Assembly (NCBI GenBank): GCA_028694215.1
Contig: JAQUTW010000001.1
Span: 1-64,000, forward strand
DNA length: 64,000 nucleotides
Source: Paludibacteraceae bacterium
GTDB taxonomy: Bacteria; Bacteroidota; Bacteroidia; Bacteroidales; Paludibacteraceae
Direction of reading: 5' to 3'
Shown in pieces: positions 35,385-45,228 of this stretch. The position numbers were made by a program, and so were the translations under genes. The notes under the pieces are model-generated. The model saw only the letters and a list, made by a program, of their open reading frames with translations, was not told where the DNA came from and ran no database searches. Within the stretch, counting starts at the first letter, position 1; every line of letters starts with the position of its first letter.

Positions 35385-38093
35385 TTAGAAATTTTTATTG
35401 AAGAAATCCATGTACTGTTCTAAAGTGAAATAAGTACCGATTAACGATAAATTATCAGATGAAATGCGTATGCGCTGACAATTATCCGCCGAAATTCTTT
35501 CGGTCAACGAAGACTCTTCGGAAAGTAATTTTTCGTACCAAATAACTTCTTCGTAACTTTCAAAATTGGAAATTACAAGACACGTTTGTCCTTCTATTTT
35601 GCGTATGGCAAGGTCAAAATCTTTAATTAGAAATTTTGAAAAATTAAATGCAGCCAAATCAAACAAAAGTTTGTTATACGATTCTTGGTCGGTAATTTTT
35701 GATATTAAAACAAGATTAAATGCCGTATTCTTCTCATTTGTCAATTCATGAACCTTACCGTCATTTTCTATCTCGGCTGCCATTATTTCTTCCCGTCTTT
35801 CCATTAACGAACCATGCGATCCGCCTTGCTGCGCCTCTTTACCTTGATTCATTAAAGCTAAAATATCTTTTGACATAGGAGCAACATCACTATCAGGATA
35901 TTTTTGGACCAACTCCGTCAAAGCATTAAAGAATTTTTCTTCCGATTGTGTTTTTCCTATACTGAGCGCATTCAGAAATGTGAATTTTGGCAATAATGAT
36001 GACAACGGAAACTCTTTCACCATATACTGATAATTGGTAAAGACTGTTGCAAAGTTATTGTTAGAATAAGCCACGTAAGTTTTTGCATACAAATCATCTT
36101 GCATTTTATACATTCGTTCCATACGTTCGGCATAGTCCGGTTGCGACAGAATAATAGCGTATTTACTTTCCGGAAATTCTTTAATTATGGCTGTACGAGA
36201 TGCTTCAGAACCTTTGGGCTCTTCTTTTTTCTGATAAATTTGATACAGATTGTAATAACTGTCAACTTTTCGCTCATCTGTAGGGAAACGACGTTGAAAC
36301 GTTAAAAACATATTGATGGCTGCATCAAAATCCTCCAACTTATTTTTATAAATTTCGCCTAATGCAAATAACGAATTTGCAATCAATTCATCTGATTTCT
36401 TAAATTGTTCCGGCGTTTTTGGAATTTGTGCCAGATAGAATTTTGGATTTTTATTATCGTCTAATACACTATCATTACGGTTTTGTTTAACCGAATCCGG
36501 CAGCTCTTCCATATTAACTTCTTCGGCATTAGACATAATTTGTGCCGATTTATTCATTCGTCTCCAGTTGTCTTCAAGTTTGCGACGTCCCCACCGACGT
36601 TGAAATTCCGCCCGACCTTTATTTATCAGCGATGAGTTATAAAAATACCAATCGGTAGAACCTACGCCAATAAGGTCATTGGCAAGAGATGTGCCTCCAA
36701 ATTTATCAAAATTGGCATCACCTTGTGATTGAGCAGCTTCTTCTTCCGCTTTGGCTTTTGCCTCTTCTTCATCTTTGATAACTTGTTTAATAATTTTATC
36801 GACCACAGCACGCTGTTCTTTCTCAGACAATTTAGATAAAGCCTGTAAACTGTCCTGCAACTCTACCTGCGTATAATTCGTGGCAATGTCGCCTAAAACT
36901 GTTGCCAATTTGGATACACGCGGATATTCTTCATTCTCATTACTCATTAATTGTACTGCTTCCTCAAAATACGGATGTGCTTCTACATATTTTTTGTTTT
37001 TGTAATACAAATCACCAAGAGTTACCAAAGTTAAAGCTTTCTCTACACCATTTCTGGTACTTTTTTCTATGGATAATTTATAGTTTTCTATCGCTTTCTG
37101 TTCATCGCCTGTTTTGATGTAAATATTGGCAATAGCAAAATAAATTTGGTCTAAATACTCAGCATTATTATCATTTTTAGCCATCTTTGTCAACTGCTTG
37201 ATGGCTTTATCAGCATGCGAAGTTTCTATTTGGAGAGCGTTAAGACGTGCATTAAACTCAAATAAATAAGCAGGATTTGACTTATTTACCAAATTAAAAC
37301 GTTCGAGAGCTTGTTGTGGAGCCTTTTCCTGCAAATAGAGTTGTCCCAATACATAATTGAAACGCATTTTTTGATATTTGTCTTTTTCCTTATCGGCAGC
37401 CACTTCCAAAAAAGAAACGGCTTCTTTTTCACGATGTTCTTTCAACAACAAATCGGCTTTTGTGGCAGCAAATAATGGCGTTAAACGTTGTGTTACATTA
37501 TTTTCGTTAATTTTCCCCAACGCTTCCTCTGCTTCAAAATGCCAACCCATTTCGGCATAACCGCGTGCAATCCATATCCTACATTCGGTAACAACTTCCG
37601 GATCAGAAGAAAAATGACGGAGAATATAGGTGAATGTGCTGACCGATTCCATAAAACTTGCTTTATGAAACTCTGCTTGTCCCAGCAATACCCATGCTTT
37701 TTTAATCATCGGATTAAACTCCTCCTGTTTCAAAAAACTTTGGTACTTAGGGTCTTTCAATTTCTTGGCATTTTTCTTGGGCTTGGCTTTTATGGAATGT
37801 TGTTTGATGGATTTTCGACACTTTTCAATAGTCACATCCATATTTGCAGCAATTGCCTGACCATTTTCATGTACACTTATAGGAAATAATGGTAATATTT
37901 GAGAAAAGTCGTCTTTTTGCGACTTATTCATACTCTGAATACCATCATTAAAACTGTTGGTGGCATTAAAATGGATATTGTAACGTGTAGTGGTGGTATG
38001 ATACGACCGTGTTGCCCACGTATTTTTTTTTGTGGAACATCCGATGCAGCAAAGAGCTACTAAAAAATAGAGCATGTAGCGTTTTTGTATCAT
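35385..38093 (-). CDS. porW: T9SS lipoprotein PorW/SprE (TPR repeats)
   Basis: Outer membrane lipoprotein needed for type IX secretion (PorW in Porphyromonas, SprE in Flavobacterium), linking the trans-envelope ring to outer membrane parts. 902 residues: lipobox in VALCCIGCSTKK (Cys19), the signature TRSYHTTTTRYNIHFNATN directly after it, then many TPR units (AWVLLGQAEFHKASF; YFAIANIYIKTGDEQKAIEN; ALTLVTLGDLYYKNKKY), an acidic/Lys stretch (EEEAKAKAEEEAAQ), further TPRs after residue ~590 and a C-terminal domain ending YMDFFNKNF. Directly upstream of porX; 82 bases after obgE. Confidence 0.93.
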   Translation of the reverse strand: MIQKRYMLYFLVALCCIGCSTKKNTWATRSYHTTTTRYNIHFNATNSFNDGIQSMNKSQKDDFSQILPLFPISVHENGQAIAANMDVTIEKCRKSIKQHSIKAKPKKNAKKLKDPKYQSFLKQEEFNPMIKKAWVLLGQAEFHKASFMESVSTFTYILRHFSSDPEVVTECRIWIARGYAEMGWHFEAEEALGKINENNVTQRLTPLFAATKADLLLKEHREKEAVSFLEVAADKEKDKYQKMRFNYVLGQLYLQEKAPQQALERFNLVNKSNPAYLFEFNARLNALQIETSHADKAIKQLTKMAKNDNNAEYLDQIYFAIANIYIKTGDEQKAIENYKLSIEKSTRNGVEKALTLVTLGDLYYKNKKYVEAHPYFEEAVQLMSNENEEYPRVSKLATVLGDIATNYTQVELQDSLQALSKLSEKEQRAVVDKIIKQVIKDEEEAKAKAEEEAAQSQGDANFDKFGGTSLANDLIGVGSTDWYFYNSSLINKGRAEFQRRWGRRKLEDNWRRMNKSAQIMSNAEEVNMEELPDSVKQNRNDSVLDDNKNPKFYLAQIPKTPEQFKKSDELIANSLFALGEIYKNKLEDFDAAINMFLTFQRRFPTDERKVDSYYNLYQIYQKKEEPKGSEASRTAIIKEFPESKYAIILSQPDYAERMERMYKMQDDLYAKTYVAYSNNNFATVFTNYQYMVKEFPLSSLLPKFTFLNALSIGKTQSEEKFFNALTELVQKYPDSDVAPMSKDILALMNQGKEAQQGGSHGSLMERREEIMAAEIENDGKVHELTNEKNTAFNLVLISKITDQESYNKLLFDLAAFNFSKFLIKDFDLAIRKIEGQTCLVISNFESYEEVIWYEKLLSEESSLTERISADNCQRIRISSDNLSLIGTYFTLEQYMDFFNKNF

Positions 38094-38175
38094 AGATGAA
38101 AATCCTTTAGATATAATAAAACTCTCAAATACCGATTTTATTGCATGATTAACTGATTTTAAGAGGTTAACGTTT

Positions 38176-39267
38176 TTATTGCTGTTCCTCTAAATCTTCA
38201 GTTTCGGTTGGAAGAAAATCCTCTGCTTTTTGTATTGTGATGTTACGATGAGTAATAATTGGATTTTGGTTGCTTTCTTCGTTTAAAACTTCCCAAATTT
38301 TATCTTTGAGTTCCGAGATACCAAGTCCGGAAACCGACGAAATAAAAATAGTTGAAACATCTTTCGGCAATTCCTGTTTCATTTCCGACATTAACTCTTC
38401 ATCAGCCATATCACATTTGGTAATGGCTAAAATACGCTGTTTGGCAACCAATTCGGGATTGAATTTTTTCAATTCGTTCAGCAAAATATCATACTCAGAT
38501 TTAATATCCTTGCTATCGGCAGGAATCATAAATAAAAGTATGGCATTGCGTTCGATGTGTCTTAAAAAACGCAGTCCAAGACCTTTACCCTCTGCGGCTC
38601 CTTCTATAATTCCCGGAATATCGGCCATACAAAATGATTTCCCCTCTCGATAAGCAACAATTCCTAAATTTGGAACCAAAGTAGTAAAAGGATAATTAGC
38701 TATTTCCGGCTTCGCAGCAGAAATGACCGACAAAAGTGTTGATTTACCGGCATTGGGGAATCCTACCAAACCAACATCTGCCAATACTTTCAGTTCAAGA
38801 ATAATCGTCTTTTCCTGAAAAGGTTCACCCGGCTGCGCATAACGCGGTGTTTGGTTGGTAGCCGACTTAAAATGCCAATTACCTTGACCGCCACGACCAC
38901 CCTTCAATAACATTACTTCTTGTCTGTCTTCGGTTACTTCGCAAACAAATTCGCCTGTCGTGCCATCAAATGCAACTGTACCACAAGGAACATCTATTAT
39001 TTTGTCTTCGCCATCTTTGCCTGTACTTCGACTTTCACCACCCGAACCGCCATGACCGGCAAAAATATGTCGTTGATATTTCAAATGAATCAACGTCCAA
39101 TAATTTTTATTGCCACGCAAAATAATATGTCCACCTCGACCACCATCTCCACCATCAGGTCCACCTTTCGGAATATATTTGGCACGCATAAGATGTGCCG
39201 ACCCCGGTCCTCCTTTGCCTGACCGACAAAGAATTTTGACGTAATCGATAAAATTGGATTCCGGCAT
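38176..39267 (-). CDS. obgE: GTPase ObgE/CgtA
   Basis: Ribosome-associated GTPase of 50S assembly and stress control. 363 residues: glycine-rich Obg fold (1-158, e.g. [19 protein letters not shown]), G domain with G1 [11 protein letters not shown] (near residue 168), G3 [11 protein letters not shown]4 ITKCD, and a short acidic C-terminal tail ([10 protein letters not shown]). Between adk (1 base) and porW. Confidence 0.97.
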   Translation of the reverse strand: MPESNFIDYVKILCRSGKGGPGSAHLMRAKYIPKGGPDGGDGGRGGHIILRGNKNYWTLIHLKYQRHIFAGHGGSGGESRSTGKDGEDKIIDVPCGTVAFDGTTGEFVCEVTEDRQEVMLLKGGRGGQGNWHFKSATNQTPRYAQPGEPFQEKTIILELKVLADVGLVGFPNAGKSTLLSVISAAKPEIANYPFTTLVPNLGIVAYREGKSFCMADIPGIIEGAAEGKGLGLRFLRHIERNAILLFMIPADSKDIKSEYDILLNELKKFNPELVAKQRILAITKCDMADEELMSEMKQELPKDVSTIFISSVSGLGISELKDKIWEVLNEESNQNPIITHRNITIQKAEDFLPTETEDLEEQQ

Positions 39268-39268
39268 C

Positions 39269-39850
39269 TTAAATTAATTTAAAGGAATCAATAAGTTTCT
39301 CTATTTGCAAAAAACAATCTTCTACCGTAGTATTGTTACTGATAGCATTAAAACGCTTTGTACTTTTATAAAAATCAACGACCGGAGCAGTAACATGATG
39401 ATAAATAGTTAAACGTTTTTGTATGGTTTCAAGATTATCATCGCTTCTCCCTGAAGTTTTTCCTCGAGCAATCAAACGATCAATCAGCATTGATTCTTTG
39501 ACTTGCAAATCAAGCATAAGTGAAAGTTTCTTGCCATTTTGCGCCAACATTTCATCTAACGCTTGTGCTTGTGTTACAGTACGGGGAAAACCGTCGAAGA
39601 TGAATCCATTACAAAACCCTTTATGTTCTATAATTTTCTGATTTAATAATTTAATTATCAAATCGTCTGGTACTAAATCGCCTTTGGAAATAAGTGTATT
39701 GGCAAATTTACCGATAGTTGTTCCTTTGGCTATTTCATCTCTCAATATATCGCCGGTAGAAAGGTGTACCAATCCATACTTTTGTGCAATCAATACGCTT
39801 TGAGTTCCCTTACCGGAACCCGGAGCACCAAAAATAACAATGTTTAGCAT
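39269..39850 (-). CDS. adk: Adenylate kinase
   Basis: Interconverts AMP + ATP and 2 ADP. 193 residues, the short form with a small lid. P-loop [11 protein letters not shown] (residues 6-16), AMP site [24 protein letters not shown] near residue 80 and lid start [14 protein letters not shown] without the zinc cysteines. Between hpt (3 bases) and obgE (1 base). Confidence 0.97.
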   Translation of the reverse strand: MLNIVIFGAPGSGKGTQSVLIAQKYGLVHLSTGDILRDEIAKGTTIGKFANTLISKGDLVPDDLIIKLLNQKIIEHKGFCNGFIFDGFPRTVTQAQALDEMLAQNGKKLSLMLDLQVKESMLIDRLIARGKTSGRSDDNLETIQKRLTIYHHVTAPVVDFYKSTKRFNAISNNTTVEDCFLQIEKLIDSFKLI

Positions 39851-39853
39851 ATT

Positions 39854-40393
39854 TTATTTTTGAACTAATGTATAAATATTTCGTAAATTACGCCCATATC
39901 CGTTATAGTCAAGCCCGTAGCCAACAATAAATTCGTTAGGAATTCTAATGGCAACATAATCTAAAGGTACTTTAAATCGCAAGGCATCCGGTTTTAAGAG
40001 CAATGTCGATACATATATTTCTTCTGCGCCTTTGGCACGTAACTGTTCAATAATTTTTTTCATTGTCAATCCGGAATCAACAATATCTTCCACAATAACA
40101 ATCGGACGATTTTTTACATCGCATTCCAACCCTAATAATTCTTTTACAATCCCTGTGCTTTGGGTATCAGTATACGAAGCCACCTTAATAAAGGTAATTT
40201 CCGACGTAATTGTAACGCGTTTCATCAGGTCAGCAGCAAACATAAATGAACCATTTAAAATACCGACAAAAAGTGGATTCTTGCCTTTTAAATCTGTATT
40301 TATCTGCTTTGCAATGGCATTGATAGCGTTTCTAATCTCTTTTTCAGAGATACTTAACACAAATTTCTTATCAAGAAGTTGAACTGTTTTCAT
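39854..40393 (-). CDS. hpt: Hypoxanthine phosphoribosyltransferase
   Basis: Salvages hypoxanthine and guanine to IMP and GMP with PRPP. 179 residues with the PRPP-binding motif VIVEDIVDSGLTMKKI near residue 95, NPLFVGILNGSFMFAADL near residue 37 and IPNEFIVGYGLDYN near the end. The ATG at 40393 is chosen because the only in-frame ATG further upstream overlaps the promoter at 40422-40429. Leads the hpt-adk-obgE-porW-porX-porQ-cmk run. Confidence 0.96.
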   Translation of the reverse strand: MKTVQLLDKKFVLSISEKEIRNAINAIAKQINTDLKGKNPLFVGILNGSFMFAADLMKRVTITSEITFIKVASYTDTQSTGIVKELLGLECDVKNRPIVIVEDIVDSGLTMKKIIEQLRAKGAEEIYVSTLLLKPDALRFKVPLDYVAIRIPNEFIVGYGLDYNGYGRNLRNIYTLVQK

Positions 40394-40421
40394 ATCAAAA
40401 TCCGGTTTTTGAAATATCTTG

Positions 40422-40429
40422 CAAAGATA
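40422..40429 (-). promoter_or_regulatory. Bacteroidetes-type promoter of hpt and the downstream T9SS operon
   Basis: Minus strand TATCTTTG, exact TAnnTTTG, 29 bases before the hpt ATG. It is the only convincing promoter I see before cmk, so porW-porX-porQ may depend on it. No clear -33. Confidence 0.6.
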
Positions 40430-40483
40430 CATTTTTTTACCTATTAAAAGTTGATTTTTTTAAGTCTATTCAAAAAAAAGATG

Positions 40484-40491
40484 TAATTTTG
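40484..40491 (+). promoter_or_regulatory. Bacteroidetes-type promoter of pgpH
   Basis: TAATTTTG, exact TAnnTTTG, 42 bases before the pgpH ATG; divergent from the hpt promoter with ~55 bases between the two -7 boxes. Confidence 0.55.
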
Positions 40492-40533
40492 CAATTTATA
40501 AAGGAAAAAACTCTGCGTGATTAGCCATAAGAT

Positions 40534-42597
40534 ATGAAACATCAACTTACACAACAGTCATTTGCTTTTATTTTAAAGATTGCAGCTTTTATTTGCTCTG
40601 TGGGCATTATCTTTTATTTGATGCCACAAACCAATAATTTTAGCTATTCGTTTGAAATAGGTAAACCTTGGCAATATGATTTGCTGACGGCTTCTTTTGA
40701 TTTCCCTATTTATAAAAGTGCAGATGAAATAAAAAAAGAAGAAGACAGTTTATTGCGACAATTTGTACCATACTTCAATATTGATAAAAACTGTGTCAAA
40801 GAACAAATAAAAAAATTTGAAGTAGAAAATAGTAATAAATTGGATAATCACACACGACTATATGTGGTGAAACGTCTTCAGGAGCTATATGAAAAAGGGA
40901 TTGTTGCAACAAAACGTTTAGAAGAACTTCAGGCTGATGGCGTTCAAAAAATTGCAGTCATAGACAATAATGTGCTTATTGGAGAAAAAAACATTGAGAA
41001 TCTGTTAACAACCAAAATAGCATACAATAATATATTCCAAAATGCAGGAGATTTGGATATTAAAACATTACGCTCCTATAATATTAATCGTTATCTTTCT
41101 GAAAATTTATTTTTAGATGAAGAAAAATCCGAACAAGTAAAAACGGAACTGTTTAATACCATTTCGCAAACTTATGGACTTGTACAAGCCGGAGAACGCA
41201 TTATCGACCGTGGCGAGATTGTTGATGCCAATGATTATAAAATTATCAATTCGCTTAAAATAAGTACCGAGAAAAAACATCTTTCCCAACAGAAAGTTTA
41301 CTTGATGAACTTTGGTAAAATACTCACCATCATTGTTTTATTAGCCTTGTTTTTTCTTTACCTTTATCTGTTTCGCCAAAAATATTATTATTCTGTCAAA
41401 AATATCATTTTCTTTTTAGTGGTCTTGGTGGGAACTGTGTCTATGGCAGCTTGTACAGTACGTTACACATCATTAAGCCCTTATATTTTGCCCTTTGCTC
41501 TGTTACCAATTATTGTGCGTGTGTTTTTTGACTCTCGAACGGCTTTGTTTGAACACTTCATCGCCATTTTATTATCATCGTTTGTTATGCCAGATCCGTT
41601 TCAATTTATCCTTATCCAAATCATAATTGGTATGGTAGCAGTTTCTACCCTGAAAGATTTGACACAACGTTCACAATTATTACAGACAGCATTATGTATT
41701 TTTGCCACTTATTCGCTAATGTATTTGGCTTATTCACTCATGAGAGAAGGTTCGTTTGATAAACTCAATTGGTGGAATTTTGCCATATTTGGTGTCAACG
41801 GGTTGTTACTTTTGTTTGCGTACGGTTTTATTTATATTTTTGAAAAGTTATTCGGTTTTTTGTCGAGCGTTACTTTAGTGGAACTTTCCAACGTTAATAA
41901 TAAGGTAATGACCGAATTTTCGGAAAAAGCTCCAGGCACATTTCAACATTCTCTACAAGTATCAAATTTAGCTACCGAAGCTGCCAAAAAAATCAATGCC
42001 AACACACTGTTGGTACGGACCGGAGCCCTGTATCATGATATTGGCAAAATGACCAATCCTATTTTGTTTGTTGAAAATCAGGTAGGGACAAATCCATTAA
42101 TGAACTTACCATTTGAAGATGCGGCACAAGTAGTTATCGGGCATGTTGCCGAAGGCGTGAGACTCTCCGAAAAATATAACCTGCCTCAACAAATAGTCGA
42201 TTTTATCAAAACTCATCATGGACAGAGTAAAGCACGCTTCTTTTATAACTCTTTCAAAAATCAATTTCCCGACAAGCCTATTGATGAAAGCAAATTTACT
42301 TATCCGGGACCATTGCCCAATACAAAAGAAACCGCTATTTTGATGATGGCAGATGCCGTTGAAGCTTCGTCGCGCAGTCTGAAAGAGCACACAGAAGAAG
42401 AGATAGACCAATTGGTAGACACCATTATCAATGGACAAATAGCCGAAGGATCATTTAAAAATGCGCCCATAACATTCAAAAATATTGAAACGGTAAAAGA
42501 AGTTTTCAAAGAAAAATTGAAAAATATTTATCACAGTCGCATAAGTTACCCCAAATTAAAACAAGATACTAAAAATGAGAAAAAAGAGACTTTGTGA
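40534..42597 (+). CDS. pgpH: 7TM-HD membrane phosphohydrolase (PgpH-type c-di-AMP phosphodiesterase)
   Basis: Probably degrades cyclic di-AMP at the inner membrane. 687 residues: one N-terminal membrane helix, an extracytoplasmic 7TMR-HDED domain (about residues 45-245), a cluster of seven helices (about 260-450) and a cytoplasmic HD domain with HSLQVSN (His472), the metal pair YHDIGKM (His501-Asp502), GHVAEGVRL and THHGQSKARFFY. Full family length. c-di-AMP often controls K+ transport, so the trk genes in the same window are of interest. Its 3' end overlaps gldG by 23 bases. Confidence 0.92.
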   Translation: MKHQLTQQSFAFILKIAAFICSVGIIFYLMPQTNNFSYSFEIGKPWQYDLLTASFDFPIYKSADEIKKEEDSLLRQFVPYFNIDKNCVKEQIKKFEVENSNKLDNHTRLYVVKRLQELYEKGIVATKRLEELQADGVQKIAVIDNNVLIGEKNIENLLTTKIAYNNIFQNAGDLDIKTLRSYNINRYLSENLFLDEEKSEQVKTELFNTISQTYGLVQAGERIIDRGEIVDANDYKIINSLKISTEKKHLSQQKVYLMNFGKILTIIVLLALFFLYLYLFRQKYYYSVKNIIFFLVVLVGTVSMAACTVRYTSLSPYILPFALLPIIVRVFFDSRTALFEHFIAILLSSFVMPDPFQFILIQIIIGMVAVSTLKDLTQRSQLLQTALCIFATYSLMYLAYSLMREGSFDKLNWWNFAIFGVNGLLLLFAYGFIYIFEKLFGFLSSVTLVELSNVNNKVMTEFSEKAPGTFQHSLQVSNLATEAAKKINANTLLVRTGALYHDIGKMTNPILFVENQVGTNPLMNLPFEDAAQVVIGHVAEGVRLSEKYNLPQQIVDFIKTHHGQSKARFFYNSFKNQFPDKPIDESKFTYPGPLPNTKETAILMMADAVEASSRSLKEHTEEEIDQLVDTIINGQIAEGSFKNAPITFKNIETVKEVFKEKLKNIYHSRISYPKLKQDTKNEKKETL

Positions 42598-44260
42598 TGG
42601 GTTGGTGATACTTTTGATAGCAGCCATTTTGGTTGTCGCTCATTTCTTTTGGTTCCGATTTGATTTGACACAGGAAAAACGCTTCAGCATAGCTCCTCAA
42701 ACAAAAGAGTTGATCAAAAACCTTGATACGCCAATTACCATTGCCTGCTATTTGGGTGGACCTGTTGATGCCAATGTAGCCCATTTAAAAAGCTCCATGA
42801 TAAATATGGTAGAAGAGTTTAATAGTTACTCTTCAACGCGAATACGTTTAGATTTCATCAATCCTTCTATTGCAGAAAGCGACGACGAACGAATAAAAAA
42901 TTATGTTGCACTTGAACAACGCGGAATGCGCGGGTTAAGTGTTGCACACAAAGAGAAGAATGGAACCATCTCGCAATCGGTCGTTTTTCCGTGGGCTTAT
43001 GTGGTAATACACAATGACTCTCTCTTAATTCCTTTAATAGAGAATAACTCACAAGCATCGACCGAAGAACTGATAAGTCATTCCATCGAAGACTTAGAAT
43101 TTAAACTGACAGATGCCATTCGTTCCCTATCAAAACAAGATATTGATAAAGTGGCTTTCATTGAAGGACACGGTGAATTGGAAGAGGAATTTGTATATGA
43201 TGCCGAATCGGCATTAAGTCGTTATTTTCAAATAGACAGAGGCTCGTTTACCTCGGACGCCACAGCATTAGACAATTATAAAGCCATCGTAATTGCCCAG
43301 CCTAAAGAGAAATTTTCTGAAGCGGACAAATATATTATCGACCAATATTTTATGAATGGCGGACGCGTTTTGTGGTTGATAGACGGTATCGAATTTTCAG
43401 AAAAAACATTGGCAAAAAGTGGTATTTCACCAATTTTACCGTTAGATGTCAATCTACAGGATATGCTGTTTAAATACGGCGTCCGAATTTTACCGTCTGT
43501 TTTGGAAGATATGCAATGCGCTTATACACCCATCAATATCGCACCAATCGGGCAACCGGCACAATTTGAAGCTTTACCATGGTTTTATGCACCGCTACTG
43601 ATAACTTCACCTTACCATCCAATTACAAAAAACAGTATGCAGGTAAAAGCAAATTTTGCTTCAGCTTTGGAATTTACTAATAATTCTAATGATGTCACCA
43701 AAGATGTGTTATTAGTTACTTCCAACGCTACCCGTATATCCAAAGCTCCAACAGAAATTAATTTGTCGGCAATGACCAAAATAGACCCACAAACATATTT
43801 TAATACACATTATTTGCCGGTAGCCGTAGCCATGCAGGGATTTTTCCCATCTGTATTTACCCACAGAATGATGCCAACAACTATTACAAACAGTCATCAG
43901 AAAAAAGATGTCAGCCAAAAAACGCGAATGATAGTAGTAGCAGATGGCGATATTATTAAAAATGAATTGGAAAACAAAAACAACTCAGTTGGCGTTATAC
44001 CTTTGGGGTACGACCGCGTAACAAAGCAACTATTTGGAAATAAAAATTTTATTGTTAATTCTCTGCTTTATCTGACAGACGATGAAAACTGGCTTTCCCT
44101 GCGAAATAGAACCATAAAATTACGCCTCATCAATCAAGCTGTAAGTTCCACTAATCGTACTTTTTGGCAATGTATAAATGTTTTATTTCCACTCTTGCTA
44201 TTAGGAATTTTAGGGAGTATTTATTTGTTGGTACGTCGGCATAAAAACAAAATTATGTAA
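42575..44260 (+). CDS. gldG: Gliding-associated ABC transporter substrate-binding protein GldG
   Basis: GldG family, a membrane-anchored ABC_transp_aux protein; with GldA and GldF it forms an ABC transporter needed for gliding in flavobacteria but also present in non-gliding T9SS species. 561 residues: N-terminal helix (about 8-26), the typical FDLTQEKRFSIAPQTKELI, a large extracytoplasmic part with FIEGHGELEEEF and GGRVLWLIDGI, and a C-terminal helix (LFPLLLLGILGSIYLLV). Its partner genes gldA and gldF are not beside it, and it starts inside pgpH. Confidence 0.9.
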   Translation: MRKKRLCDGLVILLIAAILVVAHFFWFRFDLTQEKRFSIAPQTKELIKNLDTPITIACYLGGPVDANVAHLKSSMINMVEEFNSYSSTRIRLDFINPSIAESDDERIKNYVALEQRGMRGLSVAHKEKNGTISQSVVFPWAYVVIHNDSLLIPLIENNSQASTEELISHSIEDLEFKLTDAIRSLSKQDIDKVAFIEGHGELEEEFVYDAESALSRYFQIDRGSFTSDATALDNYKAIVIAQPKEKFSEADKYIIDQYFMNGGRVLWLIDGIEFSEKTLAKSGISPILPLDVNLQDMLFKYGVRILPSVLEDMQCAYTPINIAPIGQPAQFEALPWFYAPLLITSPYHPITKNSMQVKANFASALEFTNNSNDVTKDVLLVTSNATRISKAPTEINLSAMTKIDPQTYFNTHYLPVAVAMQGFFPSVFTHRMMPTTITNSHQKKDVSQKTRMIVVADGDIIKNELENKNNSVGVIPLGYDRVTKQLFGNKNFIVNSLLYLTDDENWLSLRNRTIKLRLINQAVSSTNRTFWQCINVLFPLLLLGILGSIYLLVRRHKNKIM

Positions 44261-44266
44261 ATTATA

Positions 44267-44806
44267 ATGATTATGCATCGTATTTTTTTGATTGGTTTTA
44301 TGGGCTCCGGAAAAACAAGTACCGGCAAACGTTTGGCAACAGAGCTATCTATGCAACATATTGATTTGGACGCCTTTATTGAAGCTCGTTATTGCAAAAG
44401 TGTACAAAAAATATTTTCAGAAGACGGCGAAAACTATTTCCGAAACATAGAACAAAAAATATTGCTTGAAGTTTCTGAATATGAAGATATTATAATTTCC
44501 ACCGGCGGGGGAACTCCTTGTTTTTTCGACAATATGCACCTTATGAACAGAAAAGGATTTACCGTTTTTCTCGATTCGTCGGTAGAAACACTTGCAGCTC
44601 GATTACAAACAGCAAAAGTACAACGCCCGCTGTTACAAAATAAAACAGAAAAAGAACTTGCAATCTATATTGCCTCTTTATTAGAACAGCGACGACCATT
44701 TTACGATATAGCCCAATTGACCATAACTGCCAACAATAAAAATTTTGAACATATACAAACAATCAAGAATGCTTACCTTGACTTCTTACATAAATTAAAA
44801 CAATAA
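44267..44806 (+). CDS. aroK: Shikimate kinase
   Basis: Phosphorylates shikimate in aromatic amino acid synthesis. 179 residues: P-loop FMGSGKTSTGKRLA (residues ~8-21), shikimate-binding DLDAFIEARYC, and STGGGTPCF near residue 80. Six bases after gldG; its stop shares one base with the next gene's ATG. Confidence 0.95.
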   Translation: MIMHRIFLIGFMGSGKTSTGKRLATELSMQHIDLDAFIEARYCKSVQKIFSEDGENYFRNIEQKILLEVSEYEDIIISTGGGTPCFFDNMHLMNRKGFTVFLDSSVETLAARLQTAKVQRPLLQNKTEKELAIYIASLLEQRRPFYDIAQLTITANNKNFEHIQTIKNAYLDFLHKLKQ

Positions 44807-45228
44807 TGACAACTTACGAAAGCGACATTAAAACCATTCGGCGTTCGGCAGAAGAATCATATCTCCTTTTCGCAGATTTAAACAACATTGCCAAAATAAA
44901 AGATAAAATTCCAACCGACAAAGTAAAATCCTTGGAGTTTGACACAGATTCTTGTTCACTAGCAGTTGATCCTGTTGGCAAAATAACGTTTGTCATAGAA
45001 AACCGCGAACCGTTTAACACCATTAAATTCGGGACAAAAGAATCGCCTGTTCCTTTCAACTTGTGGATTCAGTTCAAAAGTCTTTCCGAAAATGATACAC
45101 GAATGAAGTTGACCATAAAAGCAGAATTACCAATGATGATAAAAACGATGTTTGGCAATAAAATACAGGATTTTCTCAACTCGCTGGCTGAAATGATGAG
45201 CACAGCACTAAATAACTATAATCTATGA
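44806..45228 (+). CDS. SRPBCC/START-like small protein
   Basis: Unknown ligand. 140 residues of predicted helix-grip fold: starts TTYESDIKTIRRSAEESYLL, then strands with CSLAVDPVGKITFVIENREP and a long C-terminal helix (KIQDFLNSLAEMMSTALNNY) that would close a hydrophobic cavity. Small orphan proteins of this type are common in Bacteroidales. Joined by one-base and four-base overlaps to aroK and argH, so it is tightly co-translated, which does not by itself reveal a role. Confidence 0.75.
   Translation: MTTYESDIKTIRRSAEESYLLFADLNNIAKIKDKIPTDKVKSLEFDTDSCSLAVDPVGKITFVIENREPFNTIKFGTKESPVPFNLWIQFKSLSENDTRMKLTIKAELPMMIKTMFGNKIQDFLNSLAEMMSTALNNYNL

Noticed and set aside
40394..40432. N-terminal extension of hpt
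   Set aside because: The upstream in-frame start overlaps the TAnnTTTG promoter and the extra residues do not match the family.
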